Assembly (NCBI GenBank): GCA_947561395.2
Contig: OX387185.1
Coordinates: 32,964,213 to 33,028,212, forward strand
Reading direction: 5' to 3'
From: Buxus sempervirens
Taxonomy: Eukaryota > Streptophyta > Magnoliopsida > Buxales > Buxaceae
Length of the DNA stretch: 64,000 bases
Position numbers and translations under genes: made by a program
Notes under the pieces: generated by a model
Databases searched by the model: none
What the model was told of the DNA's origin: nothing
Seen by the model: only the letters and a program-made list of their open reading frames with translations
In this document: positions 14,701 through 23,908 of the stretch, piece after piece
How the letters are laid out: the number at the start of each line of letters is the position of its first letter
Numbering within the stretch: position 1 is the stretch's first letter

Positions 14701-17700
14701 CGTACTGCAAGGGGCTTTGCCCTCCGCACCCCACCCCACCCCGGCCATTGGTTCGAGCCCCAACAAATGAGTTAACCTCTTCATGGAAGGGGCCTCTTCC
14801 CGCGAGAATCGCCCATGGGGCTTCTCAGGCCTCTCATTTTTTTGGCCCAGATGTAAGTATGAGCCACAGTCCAATAGAAATACACACTTCTAACACTCCC
14901 TTCCAAGCTGGAGCATGCAAATCATATATTCCTGGCTTGTTGCTTACAAATATAATCAACTCTTGCCAGACTTAATGATTTAGTAAACAGGTCAGTAACT
15001 GATTTTCTGAACTAATTAAAGGAGTGCAAATCACACCACTAAATACATTTTCTTTTATAAAATTATTATTCACTTCATTATACTTGACAAGGTTTGAAAA
15101 AACAGGTATCGGCTGTGAATGATTCCGAGTTGTACTCTCTGGTACCAGTTCAGGACGGTTCTGATTTGTTCTTATCTGGAAGACTCAGAAACGGCCAAGT
15201 TCTAATACCATGATACTTGGTCCATTTCATTAAGGACTGGGTTCAATGCAATGTGAACAAACACTTGATTATCGCAATAAACTCTCATTGAACTTTCAAC
15301 CTGAAAACCTGTAGTATTTATTTATTGTTATCCTTGTTAATAATTAGCATGTTATATTTATTTAATGCAAGTAGAGGGAATCTGGGCCGTTCATGACGAA
15401 AATCTTAGGTTTGATGATCTGGCTCGGCTTGCATGATTTTTTCTTAAGGTGGGTTTGGTTTGAATCGTGTGAGTTCGAGTGACTTTTATTCACTGCCCAT
15501 CTTGCCTGAGCTTGTTTGGTGATCGGCTTTATCAAATGGAGTTGTAAAAGTAAATTATGTTGGCAAGTTAGCTCCAAAATGGAAAGGAAAATTATAAAAA
15601 GAGGGTATTATTTGGCATGTGCTTTTTTTTTTTTAACTTGATAGAGTGAGCAAAATGAGAAACAACAGGTAGATTTACATAAAGCCTTCAACTTTGTTGG
15701 GTTTGCCAGCTTGCCAGCAATTGTGTAAACCTCCATCTCATTTGGTTCTAAAATGATTACATTTGTCCCTTGGGCTCTGGGGCCCTGTTATCATGTGTAA
15801 GTTGTTGATTGCTGTATACCTTTTAGACCTTGGTGAAACTAATATCAAATAATTATTAATTGATAAAATAAGAATTTAATACGTATCGTGGTAGAAGTTT
15901 GTATTGGTCTTTGCCAAGATCAAAAAATAGGTTGATACAATAATTTAAAGCTTGAAACCATGATTGTGGGAGAAACATGTTCTTAGGATGTATCTGAAAT
16001 TGTTTACAATAATACAATAGTGGATTTCTTTACAGGTTTCATATTTTTAATGTATAATCTGATGTCTACGTTTTTTTGATCTGAAGTTGACACTGTTTTT
16101 GCATGCCATTAAATTAGGATATTTGTTTTTCTATGCCCCTTTGTCAATCTGAGGTCGAGCAATTCAGTGTAGAAGACCTGGTTGAACTCTCAGAGATGGA
16201 GAAATGCAGCCTGGGCCAGGTTTCACCTTTGGCTTACCATCCTTCAGCATTTAATTTTTCATTCTTATTTTTCTATACTCATGCCAAGATTGAGGAATGG
16301 AGAGGAGCTATCGCGCGCACACACACACACACACACACATATATATGACACATCTCTTATATATAAAGGAAACTAGGCTTCTTTGAGATGCAAGACTGTG
16401 GTGGAAGGTTAGTTGGGTAAGCAATATGCAGGAAAATTTATGTAAACTTGGAAAGTAATACCATAGAAAATGGAGTGTAAGCCATTTGATTTTGCGAGAA
16501 TATGCTGGAAGCTAAATGATGTGATGTTATTTTGATAAACATGAGAATAAGGAGCATTTTAAGTATCAAATGAGGGACAACAAATATTTCTGGATTTATT
16601 TTCACAACCATTTTCAGCCTGCTTTCCTTTTTAGAGGTTGTGGGAATGAATTGGAATATGATTTTTGTGAAGTCCATGTTTAAATAATGCTAAATAACTT
16701 ATTTATTCAGTGGGAAAGTTTGTGTCCTTTGCATGTTCCCATTAAATCCTGTTATCAGAATGGGGCCTGAGGACATTACCAAATCAAGTAATCAATAGTT
16801 TTGCTTCTCATAACTCTTCAATCTGTTACACTTCTGGATGGTAAAATAAAATATAAATGAGTATTTTTGAGTTGGAGTCTACATTTACACCAGTATAGGG
16901 TATATATGATCTTAGTTGTGGACTTAAATTCATCCGCCAGAATGATTTCATTATTTTTGCTATGTGTTCATACATAGAGTTCTGGCATGTATCTTTTGTA
17001 TTTCTTATCATTTATTCCTAGACTAACTTGGTTGCTCTTTTTTGTCTTGTTATTTTTAATGTAGACCCGTCGTCTGAGTTCTAGTGATGTTGATAACAGC
17101 CCACAATCGCTGCTGGCATTCTATGGAAATGAAAATGTACATGGATTATATGATTTTTTGTTAAATTACAGGTAAATGTTCATTTGATCTTTGGATTAAA
17201 TTTTGGATCTTTTGTAAGTCAAGTAAAAGTTTGATCTTTAATAACTGAACTTCTAATTGTTTTATGCAAGAGTAATATAAGGCTGCTGTATAAGTATTTA
17301 TGTATGTATATATGTGTGTATATGTATTATCTCATTGGAGGATATTATAATGGTCTATTTAAACGGCAAGATGGTCATGGTGTGTATGTGTGCCGAGTTA
17401 TAGGAAACAGCCTCTCCACTTGCAGGGGGTAAGGCTTTGTATATCAGACCCTCCCTAGACTCCATGCAGTGGCGGGAGCCTCATGCACTGGGCTAGCCCT
17501 TATTATGTATATTTATTTTGTCACTGCATCTTCAGTTTGCTGTTGTGACAACCATTTTTTGTAGGTTAATTAATGATATGGCCAATTCAAAGTTTTCACT
17601 TGACAAGGGATCTTTTTGGATTATTCCAATGTACAATATCTTGAGTAAACTCAATAATATATTCTTCTTGAGTTTTTTTATTTGCATAAAGGTTGTCCAA

Positions 17701-20700
17701 TTTTTTAATTTCTCTGAGTTTGTAGAGAGACACATTGATTTTAGATGTGACCTTTATGCAGCATGGAAAAAAGTGTGTGTGTGTGTGTGTGTGTATATAT
17801 GTCTGTATGTATGTAAGTATGTATGTATATATACAGGTACATGACTTGGTATGTAACTTAAGGTTGCTCTATAATATATGTGAAGAGGTGGGGCTGGAGC
17901 ATTGTCTAGACATGGTTACCCACTTCTTCGCATATATTTTAAACCATCCTTATTGAAATACTAAGTTTCAAACCATAATAAAGTTTTCATATAGCAGAAA
18001 GGGCTCACCTAAAATTAATGTTTTTCTCTGGATGGCCACTATGTGACAACCTAATTCAAATTAATTATTTGGGCATATATAGGTTTATATTGTCAAATGA
18101 ATGGTTAGTGTGGCCATTCATCCACATGACATAATTGTTTGGCACAACAGCAACTAAAGCCTTTGTGATATAAGAAAATGTCTTTTGCAGTATGTTTGTG
18201 TGTAAAGTGCTGTCTCTAGATCTAATTTCTTTTCCTATGGGTTTTACCAGGTCTCTATTAAATTCTATGACTGGTGTGGATGTTCCTCTATTATATTCAC
18301 CTGTGCTGTTCCAAAATGCTGCTCTTTGTACTCCAGAGGTGGGTTGGTGTTACACGCGGTTACAAGAGAAAAAATATCCATTTGACTTTTGCCTTCACCT
18401 GCTAATCTTTCTTCTGAGCAACAATTGGAATAAGTTTAACTGTTACTTGGTTCTACATAATCGTGATGCTTTTGAAGACTAAATACATCTTTTTAGCTTG
18501 TTTATTATATATATGTATGTATGTATGTATCAGATCTGCTTGTTTATCAGTCATTGAAACCATTTAGACACGATTTAATACTATCTAAAATAATGTAAAA
18601 CCAATAATACCAATTTCATAGACAAACCAGTTACTTCTGAAAATCTTTTACTCTTATATGATGTATTGTGAATAAGGAGAGTATGTTAATAATGGTGTGC
18701 TGTACTGGCAATAATTGATAGTTAATCCAAAATATCTGATTTTAACATATATCATTGATTTAAATTTTCAATACAAAATATATTTCTTTAATTATTTGCA
18801 CAAAAACGAATTCTAAATAAAAATTCATAAGAATGTGAAAGATTTCCTAAAAAACTATAATATGTAATTGAACAACAACATAACATTGATCATTGGCATT
18901 TTCGGCCATAAAAGCAATTTAAGAAAGTGGTTGATGTTTATTTTGACAATAATTTAGAATTGAAAGATATTTAAAAAATTACAAAGTTTCAAAAAATTGT
19001 AGAAATATTAATAAAAGAATGTGGGATTTTGTGAAGGTCATTTACTCATCTAAGTACACCTCAGACAATTGATTATTCAAGTAATAATCTAGTATTAAGA
19101 ATAATAGAAATTTTAAAAAATTTAGTGAAGTCTTTGATTGTCTTTCACCATAATACTATTTTTATAAAATGAAAAGTTTCCCTTTTTTTTTCTAATTACA
19201 TTTTTTTGGATTTTTATATGTTTTTCATGTTTTTAAAGATTTTAAGAATTTCTTGGCACAGTAGCATGAAAAATTCAGCTGCATCCTGGTGAAACTTACA
19301 AGACACGGAACAACAGGCCCCTATGAAATGGTGTCGAAAGTGGCACAGCAAACCTTGATGCTATGTATTAGAAAGTTACCAATATGATTTAAGAACGGTA
19401 TATTGATTAGCAATTTATATTGTGACTAAGACTCTGAGAAAACTTCAATTATACAATGACAAATATTATGGAGGTCTAGTAGTGCATCTCCGCCAACTTC
19501 CCTGCCTGCCACCCCATCCACCCACCCACACACACACGCACACACACATGCACCATCATCTTTAAGTTGTAGGTTTAAATTAAAGATCCATATGATTGCA
19601 TGTCTCACAGGTGAGATGCAAGGAGATGAAGAGAGTGAATGCTGTTGCTCTACATGCAGGAGGACAGTCTGGTGAGAGTCGTGAATCTGAACAAGATTCA
19701 TCAGCTTGCTTCTGTTACAGCATTGAAATAAAGGACACATTTCTTCCACCTTGGATTATCTGTGGTGTATGTGCCTCCATGGGTGGGGAAGGGAGTTTTG
19801 AAGCAAGGTATGGTAAAATCCCTCATGAAATTGTCCAGATTTGAAGGACCAGAAACTTTACCACAGAATTTGCTGTGGTAGTGCTGAATTTTATTACATG
19901 TGCTTGTTTTCGTTCCTGTTCTTGATCTGCATAGGTACATGAGAAAATACATAAGATATTTACTAAATAGACAATATTGTAAGTTGTAACCATCTAATTA
20001 TGATCTGTAGCAATCAACATCCACAAACTGTGGGTTTTAGGTTTTCTAAATGGTGCGAATTATATTTTCTGGAATATTCATGCTTTGGCTTTCTTAACTT
20101 TTATATCAACTAATTTTACTAGATAATAATTCATGACCGTATATTTTGATTCTTTTGTTTGATACAAAATGTTCTTTCACAGTCCATCAAATACAGGTTT
20201 CATAGTTTCTTTTTTCTTGCTAGTGTTCAATGTGCTAAACCTAAATAAAGGAAAGTACCATTTGCCCTTCATCACTTTCTTGAGCGGCTAGAAAGTCTAA
20301 TGTTTGCTTTCTTGATATCACCATTTATACTTATGTTTTTATTTTTACTTTTGGTGAGAAAATTTAGTTACAAGGCATGTCTGTGGATATGAACTTTTTC
20401 TAAGATCGTACATTTGTTTAAAGTGATTAATGCTGCTCTGAAGCCACAAACTAATTAATTATGTCATTATCACCTCATAACATAGAGAGAAGCTATTTTT
20501 TTTGTCATTCAATACCACATAGTTCTCTTCCACTATCTCCTATTCTTGATATTTAGATATTAGTATATGGTTCAATGGCTGAAAAATAAACAGATACATT
20601 CTCTTACCAAAGAGAGAAAATAAAATACAAATACTTTTTCAATATGTTATGCCTTTAAGTTGTGTCTTGAACAGGACATATATGCTACCATAGTTTGTAT

Positions 20701-21184
20701 TTCTTAAAAATAGCATCAGTTAGAACCCCTTTTCCAGCCAACCAGGAGCAACTCAATCCTATGACTTAAACTTGGCATTTGTTGCATTATGATTGTAGGT
20801 CATCTCATCTATTTCACCATGCATCTGATAGAATGTCTGAAGTAATACTTAATGATCACCTTTAAAAAGTGTTGCTACTCCCACAGATATATGTCCATTG
20901 TTATGCACAAATACTAGTAGATCTATCTGTGCTGATATATATTTTATGGCTATTGCAGCTTTACAACTGAACCTACTTCAGTTGGCTTGAATGTTGCTCT
21001 TGAAACCGTTTGCCCAAAATCTGATCCTCCAACAGAAGCAGAAAAATGCCCAGAAAGCCTACCAACCAGCAGCTATGCCTTTGGTGTTCCAGAAGCTGTT
21101 GTTGCTCAATGCTTGCAGTTTGCCTCATTAAGAGGCCTGAAGTATTGCAATGGTTCTTATACAGCTGACATCTCACCCATATAA
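2492..21184 (+). CDS. DONSON: DONSON (downstream neighbour of SON) homologue, 3' eight exons
   Basis: Replication protein of the nucleus. In animals DONSON helps load GINS onto MCM during CMG helicase assembly and protects forks; the plant homologue is assumed to act similarly (established for the family, inferred here). Join: 2492-2700, 2762-2872, 5829-5950, 16118-16219, 17065-17171, 18251-18338, 19611-19807, 20959-21184. All introns are GT-AG, and the summed exon length gives an open frame of 386 residues ending in TAA at 21182-21184. Family blocks seen in order: WVYPQS, LAWEDSFRNLYYMLRKN, FYVCTSQFIVMFTG, RGLRSLLRE, FSMPLCQSEVE, VEDLVELSEMEK, NSPQSLLAF, NVHGLYDFLLNYR, LTGVDVP-like (here MTGVDVP), YSPVLFQNAAL, LPPWIICG and the C-terminal LKYCNGSYTADISPI. 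No stop or frameshift, so the gene looks functional. The first exon(s) are outside the window. The 10.2-kb third intron is filled with transposons. Confidence 0.87.
2762..2872 (+). CDS. DONSON: DONSON exon with the WEDSFRNLYYMLR block
   Basis: It follows a 61-bp intron (TGCAG acceptor) and encodes the most conserved DONSON stretch, LAWEDSFRNLYYMLRKN. It ends one base into a Val codon at donor 2873-2874. Confidence 0.87.
2873..4214. other. DONSON intron, no feature recognised
   Basis: AT-rich intron sequence. The short open frames on either strand show no family resemblance. Confidence 0.5.
4215..4680 (+). mobile_element. Degenerate RTE-type LINE 3' fragment
   Basis: Broken + strand translation resembles the C-terminal end of plant RTE non-LTR retrotransposons: MKSIVVY, then LLRWMLGKTR, a tract like the usual RLRWFGHV motif, KGDLNAYNLIE, and a closing stretch that looks like the DPTxLGWD motif followed by a T/G-rich tail (4655-4685). 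Many stops; long dead. It lies in the intron 2873-5828. Confidence 0.55.
4690..5828. other. DONSON intron, low-complexity only
   Basis: No gene or element boundary recognised. A (TC)n tract lies at about 5249-5271. Confidence 0.5.
5829..5950 (+). CDS. DONSON: DONSON exon, CTSQFIVMF to RSLLRE
   Basis: Acceptor TTTTTAG at 5822-5828. It completes the split Val codon and reads CTSQFIVMFTGGD, then SSRGLRSLLREY. Donor GTAAGA at 5951, phase 0. The next exon is 10.2 kb downstream. Confidence 0.86.
6358..6499. mobile_element. PIF/Harbinger-type (Tourist-like) MITE
   Basis: A 142-bp element with terminal inverted repeats GAGGCTGTTTGGTAT at 6358-6372 and its complement ending at 6499. It is flanked by the 3-bp duplication TTA at 6355-6357 and 6500-6502, the target preference of PIF/Harbinger. 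The interior is made of CTTTTCAAAGTTA-like words in both orientations. It cannot encode a transposase. Confidence 0.85.
6503..7100. other. Intron sequence, nothing recognised
   Basis: Contains a run of 13 T followed by GTTGAT near 6826-6845, similar to a LINE tail on the - strand, but no target duplication was found. Confidence 0.4.
7101..7247 (-). repeat. Copia A 3' LTR, truncated
   Basis: Matches 13898-14035 over about 140 bp, starting at TAACAATAAAAG. Its inner edge is TGCA, next to the polypurine tract. The part equivalent to 13821-13897, with the TATA region of the 5' LTR, is absent. Confidence 0.75.
7270..7800 (-). pseudogene. Copia A RNase H region
   Basis: Minus-strand frames read LIYLSHTRPNIAFVVSVVSQ, YADWAGSAEDRRSTTGY, HFIKEKVEDGTICMTYVPT and a C-terminal LSRQSFDDF-like end typical of copia RNase H. 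Interrupted by stops and frameshifts. Confidence 0.75.
7934..9262 (-). pseudogene. Copia A reverse transcriptase region
   Basis: RNA-directed DNA polymerase remnant. The - strand shows EALEILEWREVVMEEMRAL, GCKWVFTVKYRADGIAERYK, YGIDYKETFAPVAKL, a stop near 8474, then CKLKKSLYGLKQSPRSWF and the catalytic box at 8198-8209 reading YVND (YVDD expected), followed by LGQIRYFLGMEAARSKK. The Asp to Asn change and the internal stops mean no polymerase activity. Confidence 0.85.
9325..10587 (-). pseudogene. Copia A protease end and integrase
   Basis: Minus strand shows WVIDS (protease active-site region near 10520), a VLHVPNLSCNLLSISKL block, integrase zinc-finger WHSRLGHPN, the catalytic-core pieces IHSDLWGPS and CTDNGTKY, and QQNGVDERKNRHILE. 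A frameshift near 9600 moves the end to another frame (TYLINSMPSRVL). The codons left of 10587 continue at 12728 across the inserted LINE. Confidence 0.82.
10576..10587. repeat. LINE A target-site duplication, left copy
   Basis: ATTACCTCTTTG, identical to 12716-12727. Removing one copy plus the LINE restores the copia frame on the - strand. Confidence 0.92.
10588..11375 (+). pseudogene. LINE A reverse transcriptase (C-terminal half)
   Basis: Plant L1-type RT: GIRQGDPLSPFLF, then HLQFADNTLVF where FADD is expected (10736-10747, last Asp to Asn), SYLGLRLGASPRN, WKRNYLSFGGRIVLIKAVLA. A 35-bp insertion at 11088-11122 shifts the frame; the reading resumes with NLLVYFMSLFRMPRR and FLWEGGG. Everything N-terminal of the fingers (endonuclease, start) was never copied. 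Not functional. Confidence 0.88.
11088..11106 (+). mobile_element. Micro-retroinsertion: 8 nt plus poly(A) in LINE A
   Basis: GATTACCC followed by a run of A lies between two copies of AAGGCTGTGCTTGCAA (11072-11087 and 11107-11122). Without this 35-bp gain the LINE RT frame is continuous. It has the form of an extremely 5'-truncated LINE/SINE insertion with a 14-16-bp target duplication. Confidence 0.7.
11374..12399 (+). pseudogene. LINE A C-terminal zinc-binding (zf-RVT) region
   Basis: Open from 11374 to 12048, then continuing after a stop at 12061. It contains SGSSICFWHDLWWG, LWKPKVPLKIKAFLWTVI, CFMCMHYGESIDHLFLHC (the zf-RVT cysteines) and TVVWFIWLERNSRIFRD. Typical C-terminus of plant L1-type ORF2. 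A few nonsense changes. Confidence 0.87.
12716..12727. repeat. LINE A target-site duplication, right copy
   Basis: ATTACCTCTTTG directly after the poly(A) tail; it pairs with 10576-10587. Confidence 0.92.
12728..13782 (-). pseudogene. Copia A gag
   Basis: Retrotransposon capsid protein. It starts at MAANPSQGSMMSGIHEAEG (ATG at 13780-13782) and continues through LDTSIQLTVKKLNGRYFREW, TRLWQIKQGEREVTDYY and MTSLWQELDL. A CCHC knuckle lies at about 12951-13010, in which the second Cys codon has become TGA (WCKH*KKTGHTKDTC). Frame changes occur near 13510 and 13240. The C-terminal end abuts the LINE A insertion. Confidence 0.82.
13821..14035 (-). repeat. Copia A 5' LTR
   Basis: A 215-bp LTR with TG...CA ends, reading TGTAGAAATC inward from 14035. 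A TATAAATA box lies at about 13878-13886 on the - strand. The next internal bases resemble a degraded TGGTAT-type primer-binding site. Confidence 0.7.
14036..14312 (+). mobile_element. Remnant of a small LTR element (two LTR 3' ends)
   Basis: A 60-bp segment ending in GGTTGTTTAACA occurs twice in direct orientation (14036-14097 and 14252-14312). The first copy is followed by TAGTATCAAAGCAGG (14098-14112), a good match to an initiator-Met tRNA primer-binding site. Only about 150 bp separate the copies, so this looks like a TRIM-sized or heavily deleted element whose 5' part was cut by copia A. Confidence 0.6.
14479..15310 (-). mobile_element. Ty1/copia fragment: 3' LTR plus RNase H end
   Basis: A 417-bp LTR (14479-14895) with TGTTAGAAG...ATTCCAACA termini on the - strand, preceded by a GGAAGGGAG polypurine tract. 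Upstream on the same strand, broken RNase H sequence reads MRVYCDNQVFVHIA, FIKENVFSGVICTPLISSE and a degraded DLFTK-like end. About 110 bp inserted near 15100-15210 separates the blocks. The rest of the element is missing. Confidence 0.72.
15311..16117. other. DONSON intron, nothing recognised
   Basis: AT-rich sequence up to the acceptor at 16116-16117; no element boundary seen. Confidence 0.45.
16118..16219 (+). CDS. DONSON: DONSON exon, FSMPLCQSEVE to SLGQ
   Basis: Phase-0 exon after acceptor TTAG at 16114-16117. It encodes DICFSMPLCQSEVEQ and VEDLVELSEMEKCSLGQ. Donor GT at 16220. Confidence 0.86.
16220..17064. other. DONSON intron, (CA)n only
   Basis: Intron of 845 bp with a (CA)n/(TA)n tract at about 16316-16346; nothing else recognised. 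Confidence 0.6.
17065..17171 (+). CDS. DONSON: DONSON exon, NSPQSLLAF to LLNYR
   Basis: Acceptor TGTAG at 17060-17064. It encodes TRRLSSSDVDNSPQSLLAF and NVHGLYDFLLNYR, ending two bases into the Arg codon at donor 17172. Confidence 0.87.
17335..17503 (+). mobile_element. Au-like SINE
   Basis: The core GGAAACAGCCTCTCC...GCAGGGGGTAAGGCT...AGACCCTCCC...GGCGGGAGCCTCATGCACTGGG (17403-17492) is the well-known body of the plant Au SINE family. A degenerate tRNA-type B box (CCGAGTTATAGG) lies just upstream, and the 3' end runs into a T-rich tail. The 5' boundary and target duplication are not clear. It lies in the DONSON intron 17172-18250. Confidence 0.75.
17774..17830. repeat. (TG)n / (TATG)n microsatellite
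   Basis: A (TG)11 run followed by TATGTATG-type repeats, in the intron 17172-18250. Confidence 0.9.
18251..18338 (+). CDS. DONSON: DONSON exon, TGVDVP block
   Basis: Acceptor CCAG at 18247-18250. The first G completes Arg; it then reads SLLNSMTGVDVPLLYSPV and FQNAALCTPE. Donor GTGGGT at 18339, phase 0. Confidence 0.87.
18339..19610. other. DONSON intron, no element recognised
   Basis: AT-rich intron of 1272 bp with a TATG repeat at about 18511-18532 and a (CA)n tract at about 19527-19550. Confidence 0.6.
19611..19807 (+). CDS. DONSON: DONSON exon, VRCKEMKR to GSFEA
   Basis: Acceptor CACAG at 19606-19610. It encodes VRCKEMKRVNAVALHAGG, an acidic/serine linker, and YSIEIKDTFLPPWIICG. It ends two bases into a Ser codon at donor GTATGG (19808). 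Confidence 0.86.
19808..20958. other. DONSON last intron, nothing recognised
   Basis: AT-rich intron of 1151 bp with GT-AG ends; no element or ORF supported. Confidence 0.6.
20959..21184 (+). CDS. DONSON: DONSON terminal exon
   Basis: Acceptor TTGCAG at 20953-20958. It encodes SFTTEPTSVGLNVALETV, then YAFGVPEAVVAQCLQFASL and the C-terminus GLKYCNGSYTADISPI, stop TAA at 21182. No clear AATAAA was seen just downstream. Confidence 0.86.
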
Positions 21185-22426
21185 CTTTCTGTTCTCATAT
21201 AGCTTATGCAAATCGAATTTTTATTCATTTTGCCTTAATTTTTCTTGTTTGCTCTGTTTATGAACCTTCGAAAGCGTGCTTGTACAATCATATTTGAATA
21301 CTTCATCTGACCCAACATCTGGGGAACCCCATTCAAATGGTCTGATAGCTTAAGCTGTGGATGTAATCAGAACTACTCATAAATTATCAAGTTGAATTAG
21401 TCTACCAACTGAAAATTCAAATCTAATTGTCTTAGTTGCTCAGTGGTCAGTTGCAATATCAAACAAAATAGGGATGGCAACATTCTGTTCAAACAAACCA
21501 GCTAGGTGCACATGTAATATTGCACTTATTAAGAAAGAGGTAAGATAGAGGGAACAGTTTTGCAACTGATTATTAGTTTTAAAAAATTGAGGCGATTTTG
21601 ACTATTGTACCTATTTATTAATGAATCTTCCCAATGATATACAAGGATGTTTTCGGAAAATCCCATATTTTGGTTGGTGCAATTCCCAAGGGAGTGGCTT
21701 GCGTTATATATGGTATGGATAAACCTAACTGAACCAGACCTATTCGGCTCAGTTTTGGGTTGTGATTAATTGATTTCGGTTCCATTTTCATTTATACTTT
21801 ATAAAACCCATTTGGTTTTGGTATTGGTTTTAAGTCAGACCGAACCGGTTAAAAGATAAAACCAATGAACCTAAAAAACTGATTCAGTTTTGGTTCGGTT
21901 TCCTCTTGTAGTATATACAATTTGGTTCACTTTTGGCTTTTCTGGCAGCTGTTTCAAACTAACATAAAACAAGTCAGAGTAAGATGGATCTTAATAGGTC
22001 ATTAAATTTTAATTGCACTAGCAGTTTATTCTAAACAGATAATAGATAAGATGTTAAAAGTCCATTCCCTCTTAATAGCAAAAAATAAAAAATTATGTCT
22101 AATCAAAGTAAATAGGATTCCGATGATCTGTTTTGCAAGATGAAATTAACATATTTAACTAAATGGGATCATATGAAAATATTTCTAACTTTAAATCAAG
22201 CAACCTTAAATCAGATCCTATAAATGGTCCATTATGTTAGTCCAGGTTGAACCTTAGAATTAAAAGCCCATCCCATCAGATTTCTGTGCCGTATTGTGAC
22301 ATGCTTTGTACTGTTCCATGCATCAAGTGGGGCTCATGCCATGCTTGAGATCAAATCATGCTTTGGCATGGCCTATTGATATGGTACATATAAATCATGT
22401 TTTAATAATAATAATAATAATAATAA
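21185..22426. other. 3' flank of DONSON
   Basis: AT-rich. At about 21735-21935 it is dominated by GGTTCGGTTT-like and AACCGAACC-like words, a common degenerate plant repeat. An (AAT)n microsatellite begins at about 22402. No gene seen. Confidence 0.45.
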
Positions 22427-22748
22427 TCTATTACTATTATAAAAGGAAGAGGGGGTTTTCTGTTTGATATTTTATACTGAAAATGCCATCCTAGTAATAT
22501 TCATTTTACAGTTTTGTTACTGCACGTCCTTTTTTTTTTGATTTGACACCCGATGTCACCACATAATTGATAAAATCATATGCGATTTGGGGCTGCCTAA
22601 AACGCACTTTACTTTTTATCAAATTAACTCCTATATTTATTTATTAATGCCAAGTGTATCAATAACTAACTGCCTAACTTTTTAATATCCAAAACACCTT
22701 CAATTCTCTTTCAAATTTGCTACGTGTATAGCGCGTGCATTCCCATAG
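22427..22748 (+). mobile_element. Non-autonomous Helitron-like element
   Basis: The 5' end TCTATTACTATTATAAAAGG follows an A. Near the 3' end a hairpin ACGTG/CGCGT (22722-22726 with 22732-22736, one G-T pair) lies 12 nt before ATAG, followed by T. This is the Helitron arrangement, though CTRR would be the canonical end rather than ATAG. Both flanks are (AAT)n, so it sits inside a microsatellite. No Rep/helicase coding capacity. Confidence 0.55.
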
Positions 22749-23455
22749 TAATAATAATAATAAACCATGTTATGAGATTATGTATATAAATATTAGAAGT
22801 TCATTCTTATGAAACTCTATTTACAACTCATTTAGGCCAACACATTGTTCATAAACTCTAAATTATAGACTTACATACATCAATGAACCTATGATTCCTA
22901 GCATTACATCATTTTTACCAAACTGGTCGGAACAAGTGTGTATTTTGCTAAATTTCTTGTATATGGAGATCATGAGTTGAGTCATTTAGACTTGTATAAT
23001 TTATTTATAATAAGTATAAACTAAGTATATATATATCCATTTATAATATACAGGCACTCATTAAGTATTTGTTCAGTCACTTAAATATAAATATTTGCCA
23101 GTGTATGTCATAACTTGTACCTTAGTAATGGAATTGAACTAATTAAACAAGGGCAGGTACTTGATTGTTTCATTTGAGATGTGGATTTCAACTTACAAGC
23201 CAAAATCATGTGGGAATTGGATAAGATCAGTTTAATGATAGGAAAATGTATCATGTTGCACCGTGCACCCTGATATTATGGTGGACCTTTTGTCTACATT
23301 GAAATTTTTGAGTAATGAGATATGGCCCACTTTTCCTTTTCCCATACCTATAAAAAAAATTATAATTATCAACTTGATTGCATAATATAGTGATTTAGAG
23401 CTTTAGTTTAGGCAAAAGGTTATGGTCCCTGAAGGGTGGCCGTGGCTCTGTTAAA
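22749..23455. other. Intergenic AT-rich sequence
   Basis: No gene, element end or long repeat recognised. Confidence 0.45.
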
Positions 23456-23626
23456 TATCACACACGCTCGTATGCACACGCGTGCGCACACGCACACACA
23501 CATACACAGACACACACAGACACATATACACGCATGTGTGCGCACACATACACACACGCACACACACGTGTTCACACACACATGCACACACACGCGCACA
23601 CGCGCGCGTGCGCACACACACACACT
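23456..23626. repeat. Complex (CA)n / (CG)n microsatellite
   Basis: About 170 bp of alternating purine-pyrimidine sequence, mainly CACACA with CGCGCG and CGTGCG interruptions, then (TA)n to 23636. Open frames over it on both strands are repeat artefacts (His-Thr or Cys-Val runs). Confidence 0.95.
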
Positions 23627-23643
23627 ATATATATATTTTTGGT

Positions 23644-23908
23644 TTGTGTCCATTCCCCAGGACCCCATCACAAGAGGCATGAAAGATATTGGGACCCCTA
23701 TTTTCCTTGTAGGATCATCTACACTTATAGAGGAAGCACTAACGAAAGCCCCAAAAGCCACATCACTGAGATATATTTGGTGTTGTGTCCATTCCCCAGG
23801 ACCCCATCACAAGAGGCATCAAAGATATTGGGACCCCTATTTTCCTTGTAGGATCATCTACACTTACAGAGGAAGCACCAACGAAAGCCCCAAAAGCCAC
23901 ATCACTGA
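23644..23908. repeat. Tandem duplication, 139-bp period
   Basis: Sequence from TTGTGTCCATTCCCCAGG to CCACATCACTGA occurs at 23644-23769 and again at 23783-23908 with only a few differences. Unknown origin. Confidence 0.92.

Larger units (their letters stand above)
5951..16117 (+). other. 10.2-kb DONSON intron, transposon-loaded
   Basis: GT at 5951-5952 and AG at 16116-16117. It contains a PIF/Harbinger MITE, a Ty1/copia element with a nested LINE, an LTR-end pair, and a copia 3' fragment, each listed separately. The flanking exons join in phase 0, so the element load has not disrupted the coding frame. Confidence 0.8.

Noticed and set aside
14740-14760. tRNA or SINE B box (GGTTCGAGCCC)
   Set aside because: It lies within a recognisable copia LTR and no A box or tRNA cloverleaf is present around it.
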